Below are positions 16,987-24,492 of a DNA stretch of 64,000 bases, piece after piece (the stretch's first letter is position 1; each line of letters begins with the position of its first letter). Source of the stretch: CALITV01 sp964415795. Its GTDB lineage: Bacteria; UBP6; UBA1177; JAKLFG01. Made by a program: the position numbers and the translations under genes. The notes under the pieces are model-generated. The model saw only the letters and a program-made list of their open reading frames with translations, was not told where the DNA came from and did not search any database. Location of the stretch: the NCBI GenBank assembly GCA_964415795.1, contig CAYQBN010000008.1, forward strand, positions 1-64,000. Direction: 5' to 3'.

Positions 16987-17089
16987 ACTTCTACCACATC
17001 TTTCCCGAAGCGGCCCTCGATGACGGCTCAACGAGCGTCGCCAGCCACCGCGACGGCGGTACAGAGCGCCCTCTTTTCAAGCAGTTGGG

Positions 17090-17118
17090 TTGACAAGAGC
17101 ATCCCTTTCGGGTAAGGT
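17090..17118 (+). promoter_or_regulatory. Promoter for the M23 peptidase gene
   Basis: TTGACA (17090-17095), 17-base spacer, TAAGGT (17113-17118), ending 23 bases before the ATG at 17142. The transcript leader would be short. Confidence 0.6.
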
Positions 17119-17141
17119 CGCGCCAACAAAACGAGGCACGC

Positions 17142-18482
17142 ATGGTGTTTCCGCAGTCGAGATTTCCTCTCACGCCATTCCAGAAAAGAGATCCCCGGTT
17201 CCGCCTTTTCGTTTTTGTGGCTGGCGCACTTCTCGTGATCGGTGGCGGGACCTTTTACCTCCTTCACGAAAGAGAGCGTCTTATCGAAACGCAGGCCGAG
17301 GAAAACCTCTCCCCAAACCCCGACGCCGCCGCCCTCGGCTACGCCACGCTGAACCCCGACGAAAAGGTCTCGTCGGGTTACGCCGAAGGCTGGATACTCC
17401 CCTACAAGGGATTCGAAGACTCACTCATGGCGATCAGCGGCATTACCCTACCGATGGCGCTCGAGATAACCAACGCGATCCGCGATCACATCGACTTCGC
17501 CAAGATCTACGCCGGCGAGTCGCTGCGAGTGAAATTTTCTCCCGACCGGAAAGAAGTAGAAGAGTTCATTTACAGTCCCAACTTCGCCACCTTCCACACA
17601 CTCACCCGGAGCCGAACGACCGGCAAACTTGTCTATTCCTATACCCGTCTTCCCACCGAGACACACCATCGTATCATCAGCGGTACTTCGGAGGGAACCC
17701 TCAACGCCTCGCTCGCCAAGCGAACCGATGTTTCCACGTGGATCCGGCAAGCAGTCAACAATGCTCTTGAAGGTATGATCTCCTTTTCCACCGATGCCCG
17801 CAACGGCGATGAGTACCGTATTCTCGTCGCCGAAGAGTTTCACCAAGGACGCCGCATCCCCGGTGGGAAAGTGCTCTACGCCTCCTACCGTGGAAAAGTC
17901 GCTGGGTTCCGCGAGGCATTCTGGTACGAAGATCCCGACCCCGATTCGGCTTTCAATGCCCACTATACCGTAGAGGGAAAGGCACTCGCCTCGACCGGCA
18001 TGCGCCTTCCGGTGGACCGCATCCGTGTCACTTCTCCTTTCGGGATGCGCATTCATCCGATCAACGGACGCCGCCAGATGCACAACGGCGTTGACTACGC
18101 CGGCGCCGTCGGCGATCCGGTCTATGCGGTGACGACTGGCACCGTGACCTTCGCCGCCATGGACGGCCCTTCTGGCAAAAAGATAATCCTCCGCCACCTC
18201 GATGGCACCCTTACCTACTATCTCCACCTCTCGGCTATCGGCGTCAGGGTCGGCCAAACGGTAAAAACCGGCCAGATCATCGGCCGGGTCGGCAGTACCG
18301 GCCTCAGTAATGGACCGCACCTTCATTTCGGGATACTTGACAAGAAACAGGGATGGGTGAACCCGCTCCGCGTCAAGATGATCGCGGCACCGACACTTGA
18401 CGGAAGCCGCCTTGAGCGTTTCAAGAACCAAACACGCCAGATCCGTTCACTCCTCGACAGCGTTTCATCTCCCCAAAGTTAG
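17142..18482 (+). CDS. Membrane-anchored M23 family metallopeptidase
   Basis: This 446-residue protein has a TM anchor (about 21-41), a periplasmic domain of OapA/SPOR-like or LysM-like character (about 75-285), and a LytM (M23) domain (about 295-410). Zinc ligands His314 and Asp318 (MHNGVDYA) and His395 (GPHLHFG) are all present, along with catalytic His362 (YYLHLS). It should be an active murein endopeptidase that cleaves peptide crosslinks during wall growth or division. GAGG precedes the ATG. Its stop codon lies inside operator site 3 of the nifS promoter. Contrast it with the degenerate M23 protein at 29758-30831. Confidence 0.88.
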   Translation: MVFPQSRFPLTPFQKRDPRFRLFVFVAGALLVIGGGTFYLLHERERLIETQAEENLSPNPDAAALGYATLNPDEKVSSGYAEGWILPYKGFEDSLMAISGITLPMALEITNAIRDHIDFAKIYAGESLRVKFSPDRKEVEEFIYSPNFATFHTLTRSRTTGKLVYSYTRLPTETHHRIISGTSEGTLNASLAKRTDVSTWIRQAVNNALEGMISFSTDARNGDEYRILVAEEFHQGRRIPGGKVLYASYRGKVAGFREAFWYEDPDPDSAFNAHYTVEGKALASTGMRLPVDRIRVTSPFGMRIHPINGRRQMHNGVDYAGAVGDPVYAVTTGTVTFAAMDGPSGKKIILRHLDGTLTYYLHLSAIGVRVGQTVKTGQIIGRVGSTGLSNGPHLHFGILDKKQGWVNPLRVKMIAAPTLDGSRLERFKNQTRQIRSLLDSVSSPQS

Positions 18483-18492
18483 GTTAGACTAA
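18479..18492. promoter_or_regulatory. DtxR-type operator, site 3, upstream of nifS
   Basis: TTAGGTTAGACTAA matches the first part of the DtxR/IdeR box (TTAGGTTAG-CTAA) and the pattern of sites 1 and 2. A second half site, TTAGGTT at 18519-18525, overlaps the nifS -35 box. Confidence 0.6.
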
Positions 18493-18523
18493 AAATTTTT
18501 TGACCTTTCTTAAAAAAATTAGG

Positions 18524-18551
18524 TTGACAAAACTCGACTGGGCGCTATAGT
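18524..18551 (+). promoter_or_regulatory. Promoter for nifS-nifU-mtaB
   Basis: TTGACA (18524-18529), 16-base spacer, TATAGT (18546-18551), then a GGAGAG ribosome site before the ATG at 18582. The -35 box overlaps a TTAGGTT half operator. Confidence 0.65.
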
Positions 18552-18581
18552 GCATCGAAGAGAGAAACAAGGAGAGAGCTG

Positions 18582-19772
18582 ATGCACCGCATATATCTCG
18601 ATTACAACGCAACGACTCCGGTTCGTCCGGAAGTGCGCGACGCTATTCTTCCCTTTCTGAACGAACTTTTCGGCAATCCATCTTCGCGTCACCTCGAAGG
18701 ACGACAGGTCAAAACGAAAATAGAAGCGGCGCGCGCTCAAGTGGCCTCCGCCATCGGTGCCGATCCGGACCGGATCGTGTTCAATGCCGGGGCAACCGAA
18801 GGGAATGTGACGGTTCTTCGCGGGTATCACATCAACTACAAAGAGAAGAAATCCCGTAACCACATCATCGTCAGTTCCGTGGAGCATCCCTGCATCTACG
18901 ACACTGCCAAAAAGATGGCCAACGAAGGCTACGAGGTAACCTTCGCTCCGGTTGATCGCGAAGGAAACCTCGACCTCGAGTTTCTCAAGAAATCGATAAA
19001 GGAGACGACCGGCCTCATCTCGGTAATGACAGTCAACAACGAAACCGGCGTTCTCTACCCGGTGAAAGAGATCGCGAAGATAGCCCGAGAAAAGGGCATT
19101 CTTTTTCACACCGATGCTGCGCAGGCAGCCGGGAAAATACCGTTCGATGTGAAGGAAATAGACCCTGACTTCGTAACACTCTCGGGCCATAAGATCTATG
19201 CCCCGAAAGGGATCGGCGCCCTGTACATCAAGAAGGGACGACGGCTCGAACCACTCCTCACCGGCGGACATCAGGAGAACAATCGCCGTGCCGGCACTGA
19301 GAATGTCGTCGGCATCATCGCCATGGGAAAAGCGCTCGAACTGGCGACCCAAGAGATGGAAGGCGACCGTGAGCGGATCGGCGCGATCCGCGACGAGTTC
19401 GAACGGCGGGTCCTCGCCGAGATACCATACGCCAAGCGAAACGGCGGCGCGTCAAACCGCATTTACACGACGAGCAACATCAGTTTTCGCTTCGTCGAAG
19501 GGGAAGCGGTCCAATTGAAACTCGACTATCACGGCATCGCCGTCTCGACCGGATCAGCCTGCTCTTCGGGAACGCTCGATCCGAGTCATGTCATCATGGC
19601 ACTCTGTAACGGCGACGAGGAGGAAGCTCACTCGAGCATTCGATTCAGCTTCGGCAAGTACTCACGAAAGGAAGAGGTCCCCGTCGTCGTATCGCGCCTT
19701 ACGGAGATCATAGCGCAACTGCGAAGTTTTTCGCCGCTCTACGATAAGTTTCTCCAACAACAGAAAGGGTGA
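18582..19772 (+). CDS. nifS: Cysteine desulfurase, NifS/IscS class
   Basis: This 396-residue PLP enzyme removes sulfur from cysteine to form a persulfide for Fe-S cluster assembly. The N-terminal YLDYNATTPVRPEV, His102 (SVEHPCI), the PLP lysine Lys204 (LSGHKIYAPKG) and the persulfide Cys327 in VSTGSACSSGTLDPSHV identify a class I desulfurase. It is followed after 7 bases by the scaffold gene and then by mtaB, whose product needs two Fe-S clusters. The promoter region carries DtxR-type operator sequence, so the unit is probably iron-responsive. Confidence 0.95.
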   Translation: MHRIYLDYNATTPVRPEVRDAILPFLNELFGNPSSRHLEGRQVKTKIEAARAQVASAIGADPDRIVFNAGATEGNVTVLRGYHINYKEKKSRNHIIVSSVEHPCIYDTAKKMANEGYEVTFAPVDREGNLDLEFLKKSIKETTGLISVMTVNNETGVLYPVKEIAKIAREKGILFHTDAAQAAGKIPFDVKEIDPDFVTLSGHKIYAPKGIGALYIKKGRRLEPLLTGGHQENNRRAGTENVVGIIAMGKALELATQEMEGDRERIGAIRDEFERRVLAEIPYAKRNGGASNRIYTTSNISFRFVEGEAVQLKLDYHGIAVSTGSACSSGTLDPSHVIMALCNGDEEEAHSSIRFSFGKYSRKEEVPVVVSRLTEIIAQLRSFSPLYDKFLQQQKG

Positions 19773-19779
19773 GGATGCC

Positions 19780-20157
19780 ATGGAGTACACCGAAAAAGTC
19801 ATGGAACATTTCATGAATCCCCGCAATGTGGGGAAAATAGAAAATCCCGATGCCGTTGCCGAGGTAGGGAATCCTGCCTGCGGCGATGTAATCAAGATGT
19901 ATCTCAAGATATCGAACGATGTCATCGAAGATATAAAGTTCCAGACCTTCGGGTGTGGCGCGGCGATCGCGGTGAGCTCAAAAACCACCGAGATGGTAAA
20001 AGGAAAAACGATTCAAGAGGCGCTCGACCTCACCCGAGATCAGGTCGCCGAGGAACTTGGCGGACTTCCAGCCATCAAGATGCACTGTTCGAATCTTGCC
20101 GCCGACGCTCTCCATCAGGCGATAAAGAATTACCTCAAGGAACATGGCCGCTCCTGA
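19780..20157 (+). CDS. nifU: Fe-S cluster assembly scaffold NifU/IscU
   Basis: This 125-residue protein is the N-terminal (IscU-like) scaffold domain only, without the ferredoxin and Nfu domains of full NifU. The three cluster ligands are Cys34 in NPACGD (with Asp36), Cys59 in TFGCGAA, and Cys103 in KMHCSNLAADAL. It receives sulfur from the upstream desulfurase. The 3' end overlaps mtaB by 14 bases, suggesting coupled translation. Chaperones such as HscA/HscB are not present here. Confidence 0.94.
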   Translation: MEYTEKVMEHFMNPRNVGKIENPDAVAEVGNPACGDVIKMYLKISNDVIEDIKFQTFGCGAAIAVSSKTTEMVKGKTIQEALDLTRDQVAEELGGLPAIKMHCSNLAADALHQAIKNYLKEHGRS

Positions 20158-21373
20158 GCGACCTCGCGTCGCCATCATCACCTTCGGCTGCAAGGTCAAC
20201 CTCTTCGAAAGCGAACAACTCGCCGCCGTGCTTACGGACTATACCCCTGTCGGCCCCGAAGAACCGGCCGATCTTTACATCGTCAACGGCTGCACGGTGA
20301 CCGGCGCGACCGACGCTCAGGTGCGAACCATGGTCAGGCGCCTTGCCCGAAGGGGCGGGACCGTCATTGTAACCGGCTGTTATGCCCGTGGGATGGACCC
20401 CCATCGCCCCGTCGCCGAAAACATTCGTTATCTTCCTGACATCACCTCTGTCGCACAGGAATTGTCGCATCGGGCCGCAAGCGAAGACTTCGTCATCTGG
20501 CGCGCACGACCGGTGCTCAAGATAGAAGACGGTTGTAGCGGCTCATGCGCCTACTGCATCATTCCGCTGGTAAGAGGCCGCGAGATACGGAGCGTTGACC
20601 CTCGTACCATCGAGCGGCAACTGCGCCGCATCGCCGAAGCGGGCTATCGCGAAGTGGTCCTCACCGGCATTCATGTCGGAAAATACGGGTTCGATCGTTC
20701 CGACGGGGTTCGCCTCAGCCACATTGTCGAAGCGGCCCATGCCCTTGTCGGACGCGTGCGGCTTTCCTCCATCGAACCTGACGAAATAGACGACCGTCTC
20801 CTCGATCTTGCCGCCACCGGCAAGATCCTTCCCCATTGGCACGTCCCGCTCCAATGTGGAAGCGATCGTATTCTCCACCTGATGCGGCGAGCTTACGAAA
20901 CACGCCTCTTTGCCGAAAAGATCAGAGCGATCGCTTCGGCGTACCCCGAGCCTCCCGCCATCGGCACCGACCTCATAGTCGGCTTCCCCGAAGAAACAGA
21001 ACGCGATTTTCATCAGGGATACGAGTTCGTCTCGACGCTTCCCTTTACCTACGGCCACATCTTTCCTTTCTCTCCACGCCATGGCACCCCCGCATGGGAC
21101 ATGCACCAGCAGAACGGGGTGCCTCCGGCGATCAAAAAGGAGCGTTCCCGACTTTTACGCGAACTGTTCGCCGCGAAGAAGCGCGATTTTCATCGCTCTC
21201 AGGCGGGACGCACTATGGGCATGATACTCGAGACCGAGGTCGCTTCCGACCGGTTCGAAGGGACCACTGACACCTACTTTCAACTCGTTTACCGGGGAAA
21301 AGGAAAAGTCAAGGACCTCAAGCAAGTGACCATACGCAAAGAAGGAAAAGGATATTTCGCCGAAGAGGCTTAG
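20144..21373 (+). CDS. mtaB: tRNA threonylcarbamoyladenosine methylthiotransferase MtaB (MiaB-like)
   Basis: This 409-residue radical SAM methylthiotransferase converts t6A37 to ms2t6A37 in ANN-decoding tRNAs. The N-terminal UPF0004 domain supplies cluster ligands Cys16 (TFGCKVN), Cys50 (VNGCTV) and Cys79 (TGCYA). The radical SAM cluster is CSGSCAYC (131-138), followed by VRGREIRSVD. A C-terminal TRAM-like domain (about 355-409) completes it. The TFGCKVN and YCIIPLVRGREIRS motifs favour MtaB over MiaB or RimO. It overlaps nifU, linking its two clusters to the local Fe-S assembly genes. Confidence 0.92.
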   Translation: MAAPERPRVAIITFGCKVNLFESEQLAAVLTDYTPVGPEEPADLYIVNGCTVTGATDAQVRTMVRRLARRGGTVIVTGCYARGMDPHRPVAENIRYLPDITSVAQELSHRAASEDFVIWRARPVLKIEDGCSGSCAYCIIPLVRGREIRSVDPRTIERQLRRIAEAGYREVVLTGIHVGKYGFDRSDGVRLSHIVEAAHALVGRVRLSSIEPDEIDDRLLDLAATGKILPHWHVPLQCGSDRILHLMRRAYETRLFAEKIRAIASAYPEPPAIGTDLIVGFPEETERDFHQGYEFVSTLPFTYGHIFPFSPRHGTPAWDMHQQNGVPPAIKKERSRLLRELFAAKKRDFHRSQAGRTMGMILETEVASDRFEGTTDTYFQLVYRGKGKVKDLKQVTIRKEGKGYFAEEA

Positions 21374-21375
21374 AG

Positions 21376-21432
21376 ACTCACCCCGATTTTTCACCTCCCC
21401 TCTCCTGCCAAGAGAAGGGAAGGAAGGTGAGT
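21376..21432. terminator. Long imperfect hairpin between convergent genes
   Basis: ACTCACC (21376-21382) pairs with GGTGAGT (21426-21432), and an inner purine/pyrimidine stem (CTCTC/GAGAAG) encloses CTGCCAA. It lies between the converging mtaB and epimerase-like genes. There is no strong U-run, so a bidirectional terminator role is only likely. Confidence 0.35.
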
Positions 21433-22202
21433 TACAATCCGAAGATCCGCTCTATCTGCGGCAAACTCTCGAGGAAGTCGTCGCGATCCAGTTCGAAGAC
21501 CGCAGAATCGATCTCCGTGTCGGGCAACAGATCCCTCAACCCGCTAAAATCTATCGTTCCCCTGCCAATCGGCCAGTGACGATCGTCGAGCCCATCGTTG
21601 TCATGAAGGTGCGCATGCCGGATACGCCGGCCAAGATGCATCACGAAATCGGCGACCGGACGCTTGGCAAAGCAGTGCGCATGCCCCACATCGAGACAGA
21701 ACGCTACCGTCGGGATACGGGAGATCATCGCGTCGAATAGCATAAAGTCGCGTTCATAGGTATTCTCCCATACCAACTGAACCCCTGCCTGATCCGCCTG
21801 TTCTTCAAGACGCGCCGCCCGCTCGAGAAACCGGTCACGCCATTTCGGAAAAGCATCCTCCCCGAGGTACGCTGGAACCGTGGTATGGGTCACCGCCCGA
21901 TCAGCATCGATCGTGTGACAGAATTCGATCCCTTCTTGAATCGTTCGCTCGGAATAATCAGCGATCCACTGATCGAAACAACCGAGGTTAAGTCCATAGA
22001 ACGGCACATGGACCGTTCGTTCGTACGGTGCGAGCATTGCTCGTACACGCTCACGGGTTCTCTCGTCGAGATCTCGCAGAAAGGCCGGATCGTTGAGCGT
22101 CACCTCGACACCCAAAAGACGAGCTCCGGTGCGGTGATGGCCAAGCGCCGTCCCGCCGTGCACCACAAGGTCGATCAGTTTCTCAAAAACGAGCCATCGC
22201 AT
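21432..22202 (-). CDS. Sugar phosphate isomerase/epimerase-like TIM barrel (AP endonuclease 2 family)
   Basis: This 256-residue protein has the xylose-isomerase-like TIM-barrel fold with candidate divalent-metal ligands: His in TVHVPFYG, Glu in LVWENTYE, Asp and His in FCLDVGHAH, His in HAHLHDNDG, and Glu in VFELDRDD. The HLHDNDG motif is typical of sugar isomerases/epimerases of this superfamily, so DNA endonuclease activity is less likely. The substrate is unknown. It has a near-consensus promoter and faces away from the chemoreceptor-like gene. Confidence 0.8.
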   Translation of the reverse strand: MRWLVFEKLIDLVVHGGTALGHHRTGARLLGVEVTLNDPAFLRDLDERTRERVRAMLAPYERTVHVPFYGLNLGCFDQWIADYSERTIQEGIEFCHTIDADRAVTHTTVPAYLGEDAFPKWRDRFLERAARLEEQADQAGVQLVWENTYERDFMLFDAMISRIPTVAFCLDVGHAHCFAKRPVADFVMHLGRRIRHAHLHDNDGLDDRHWPIGRGTIDFSGLRDLLPDTEIDSAVFELDRDDFLESLPQIERIFGL

Positions 22203-22230
22203 CGATCACTACCTCGCCGCAAATCGCGCG

Positions 22231-22259
22231 ACTATAGCCACCGCGCGCTCCTTTGTCAA
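22231..22259 (-). promoter_or_regulatory. Near-consensus promoter for the TIM-barrel gene
   Basis: On the minus strand TTGACA (22254-22259), 17-base spacer, TATAGT (22231-22236). Confidence 0.65.
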
Positions 22260-22282
22260 CCGAAAGAGGGAGAGCCCACTCC

Positions 22283-22310
22283 TTGCATTTCGCTCTTGGC
22301 GCGATATGAT
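22283..22310 (+). promoter_or_regulatory. Promoter for the chemoreceptor-like gene
   Basis: TTGCAT (22283-22288), 16-base spacer, TATGAT (22305-22310), 29 bases before the ATG at 22340. Confidence 0.5.
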
Positions 22311-22339
22311 AGCCGAAGTCATTGTCCCGGAGGAGCGAC

Positions 22340-22984
22340 ATGAATACCAAAGTTTCTTTCGTGGGCGGCGGGGAACAGACATTGGCGTTCCTACGGTTTC
22401 TTGAAAAGGTCCCCTCCATCGAGATCGTCATCGTGAGCGACGAATTTCGCGACGCACCGGCGCTTCGTTGGGCCGCCGAACGACAAATACGCATCTCGAC
22501 CAATCACCTCGACGCTATCAAGTATCCCGAGACCGATGTGCTCATCGAACTTGCCGAATCGCGCCCTGAAATAATGACGCTCATCAAGGAACACCTGCCA
22601 AAGAAAACGATACTCATCACCAACGATCAGGCACGATTTCTCTACACTACTCTGTCGGCGATCATCGATGGCGAATTTTTTTCCATCGAAGACCGATTCC
22701 TACGCAACATAAAAGACATTCAGAAATCCATCGGGGATTTCGCCACCATTACCAAAAACATAGACATTCTCGCCATCAACGCGTCCATTGAAGCGGCACG
22801 CGCCGGTGAGGCAGGAAAGGGATTCGCCGTCGTCGCCACATCGATCAAAAACCTTGTCAAAAACAGCCGTGACACCCTTCAGCATGTCCGTACGGTCCTT
22901 GAAAAGTTGACGACGATCCACCGCGATATGCAGGAAACCAGAAAGAGCCTCAGGCGTTCGGAAGAAGAAGAAAAGACCTACTGA
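22340..22984 (+). CDS. Small soluble chemoreceptor-like protein: Rossmann-like domain plus MCP signalling tip
   Basis: This 214-residue protein has no signal peptide or TM helix. The N-terminal 100 residues start VSFVGGGEQTLAFLRFL and look like a nucleotide-binding Rossmann domain. Residues 141-173 (IDILAINASIEAARAGEAGK and following) are the almost invariant chemoreceptor hairpin tip that contacts CheA and CheW. Only short helices flank the tip, so the signalling domain is far shorter than a normal MCP and lacks HAMP. GGAGG precedes ATG 22340. An NAD- or metabolite-sensing cytoplasmic input for chemotaxis is inferred. The converging gene overlaps its 3' end by 7 bases. Confidence 0.8.
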   Translation: MNTKVSFVGGGEQTLAFLRFLEKVPSIEIVIVSDEFRDAPALRWAAERQIRISTNHLDAIKYPETDVLIELAESRPEIMTLIKEHLPKKTILITNDQARFLYTTLSAIIDGEFFSIEDRFLRNIKDIQKSIGDFATITKNIDILAINASIEAARAGEAGKGFAVVATSIKNLVKNSRDTLQHVRTVLEKLTTIHRDMQETRKSLRRSEEEEKTY

Positions 22985-23649
22985 CCGCTTCCCGAGAAAA
23001 AGAACCGCTTCATGTCGGGAGTGGGGAACGCTATGTCTATCACCCGCCGTGCCGTTTCGGTGTCGTAGGCACGCTCGACAGCGTCGTAGAATTCGATCGA
23101 CCGCATTTTGATTTCGTCCAGTGCGCCATTCCAGTCTATCTCACCCCGGAACCATCGCACCTGTATCTCCTCGATCTCCCCCAGAAGACGATCGTAATCG
23201 CCGACGACGCGACGGCGCATATCCTCATCGAAGCCATGTTGAGAAAGCGCCCCCTCGAAGGCCGACTTCCATGTTCGTTGAAACGCCTTGCTCGCTTCAC
23301 GAAGCACGCGCTCCTGTCGCTGCTCGATCTGCGTCACCGTACCTTCGGACCCACCGGCAGATACTTTTCCCTGCCCCTTGATGCGATCGACCTCGGCACG
23401 CAAACTTTTCATCTGTGCTTCCATCGAAGCGATCGAAAAAAGATCTTTCACCGGCATGGTCCCCTCGGCGACGGCACGATCCTTCAGTGCCGCTGTCTCG
23501 GCCTCAAGTGTCGAGACACGTTCCTCAAGAGATAGTAGGGCCGTATCATCCACCGATCGCAACGAAGCAACAAGCGCCACCGTCGCCATTACGAAGGCAC
23601 TAAGGGCAAGCACCAACACACGTGATTCGGGAGTTTTACCTATTATCAC
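22978..23649 (-). CDS. Membrane-anchored coiled-coil protein of unknown function
   Basis: This 223-residue protein has one N-terminal TM helix (about 11-29), a coiled-coil (about 38-95, LEERVSTLEAETAALKDR), and a helical C-terminal domain with several Trp and Arg residues (about 115-215). I do not recognise a family. It overlaps the preceding secreted protein gene by 14 bases, in a unit headed by the giant coiled-coil protein. The N-in orientation would place the coil and C-domain in the periplasm. The 3' end overlaps the chemoreceptor-like gene by 7 bases. Confidence 0.7.
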   Translation of the reverse strand: MIIGKTPESRVLVLALSAFVMATVALVASLRSVDDTALLSLEERVSTLEAETAALKDRAVAEGTMPVKDLFSIASMEAQMKSLRAEVDRIKGQGKVSAGGSEGTVTQIEQRQERVLREASKAFQRTWKSAFEGALSQHGFDEDMRRRVVGDYDRLLGEIEEIQVRWFRGEIDWNGALDEIKMRSIEFYDAVERAYDTETARRVIDIAFPTPDMKRFFFSGSGQ

Positions 23650-24484
23650 GGCACACCTCCGTCACAGAGAGTCTTTCGCGCCACCACGCCAACATCTCTT
23701 CGGTAAATCCTGCTTTAAGGAGGATCGTTTTCGCTTTCTCGTTCTCACTATGCTTCAACAACACAAGAAGCGGAGTCGTCTTTTCGTTCCACGGCTCCTC
23801 TTCTTCAACCCCGACCTCGAAAACCCTTCGCCACACCGCAACAAAGCGGTCATCAGACGACGGAGCCGGGAGACAGCGTGTTTCCCAGAGACGATCGTGC
23901 AGGACTCCGTCCGGTTTTTCTCTGACCACCAATGAGACCGCGGCAGAAAAATTCTTGGTAAATCCTCGGGTAGCCAAAGTCACCGGTTGATCGGCGATCA
24001 CTACGAGCGGCAGATCCGGATAGTATCTCTCCACGGAAAACAGCAAAGAATAGACACCGGGAGCAAACGATATCCGTGCCTCAATGTATCCCCGGACGGT
24101 CCCCAAGTCAAAAACCCCTTTGGGTTCGCCATTCACCATAAGACTTCCCCTTACAACACCGTCGAGCACAAAGGTAATGGTGCGTTTCGCAGGGACCTCC
24201 ACATGCACGGGAAGATATACCACATCGTCATCGGTCAATGACCGTTGGGGCGAAACGGGGATGACCGCCGCCGTGCGTCCCTTTAAGGGAAGACGGTATC
24301 GCGCAAGAAACAGGTCTTTGCTCCGATCGGTGCGATCGGAGGAAACCCACGAAGAAAAGGATCCGATCGAATCATAAAAAGCACGGTAATAACCAACTGC
24401 TCGGGCGGGCGCCCCCCCTTCGAGAACAAACCAAAAAAAGACGGGGAGCACGATCAATGCCCCCCGTAGAAGAAAACACGACAT
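23636..24484 (-). CDS. Secreted protein of unknown function
   Basis: This 282-residue protein has a signal peptide (hydrophobic 5-22, possible cut after PARA). The mature part is mainly beta up to about residue 190 (TITFVLDGVVRGSLMVNGEP, YSLLFSVERYYPDL), suggesting an immunoglobulin-like or jelly-roll domain. A helical end includes LLVLLKHSENEKAKTILLKA and two late Cys residues. I recognise no catalytic motif. It lies 8 bases after the giant coiled-coil gene and overlaps the next by 14 bases, so the three are probably co-transcribed. Confidence 0.7.
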   Translation of the reverse strand: MSCFLLRGALIVLPVFFWFVLEGGAPARAVGYYRAFYDSIGSFSSWVSSDRTDRSKDLFLARYRLPLKGRTAAVIPVSPQRSLTDDDVVYLPVHVEVPAKRTITFVLDGVVRGSLMVNGEPKGVFDLGTVRGYIEARISFAPGVYSLLFSVERYYPDLPLVVIADQPVTLATRGFTKNFSAAVSLVVREKPDGVLHDRLWETRCLPAPSSDDRFVAVWRRVFEVGVEEEEPWNEKTTPLLVLLKHSENEKAKTILLKAGFTEEMLAWWRERLSVTEVCRDNR

Positions 24485-24492
24485 CAGTTATG

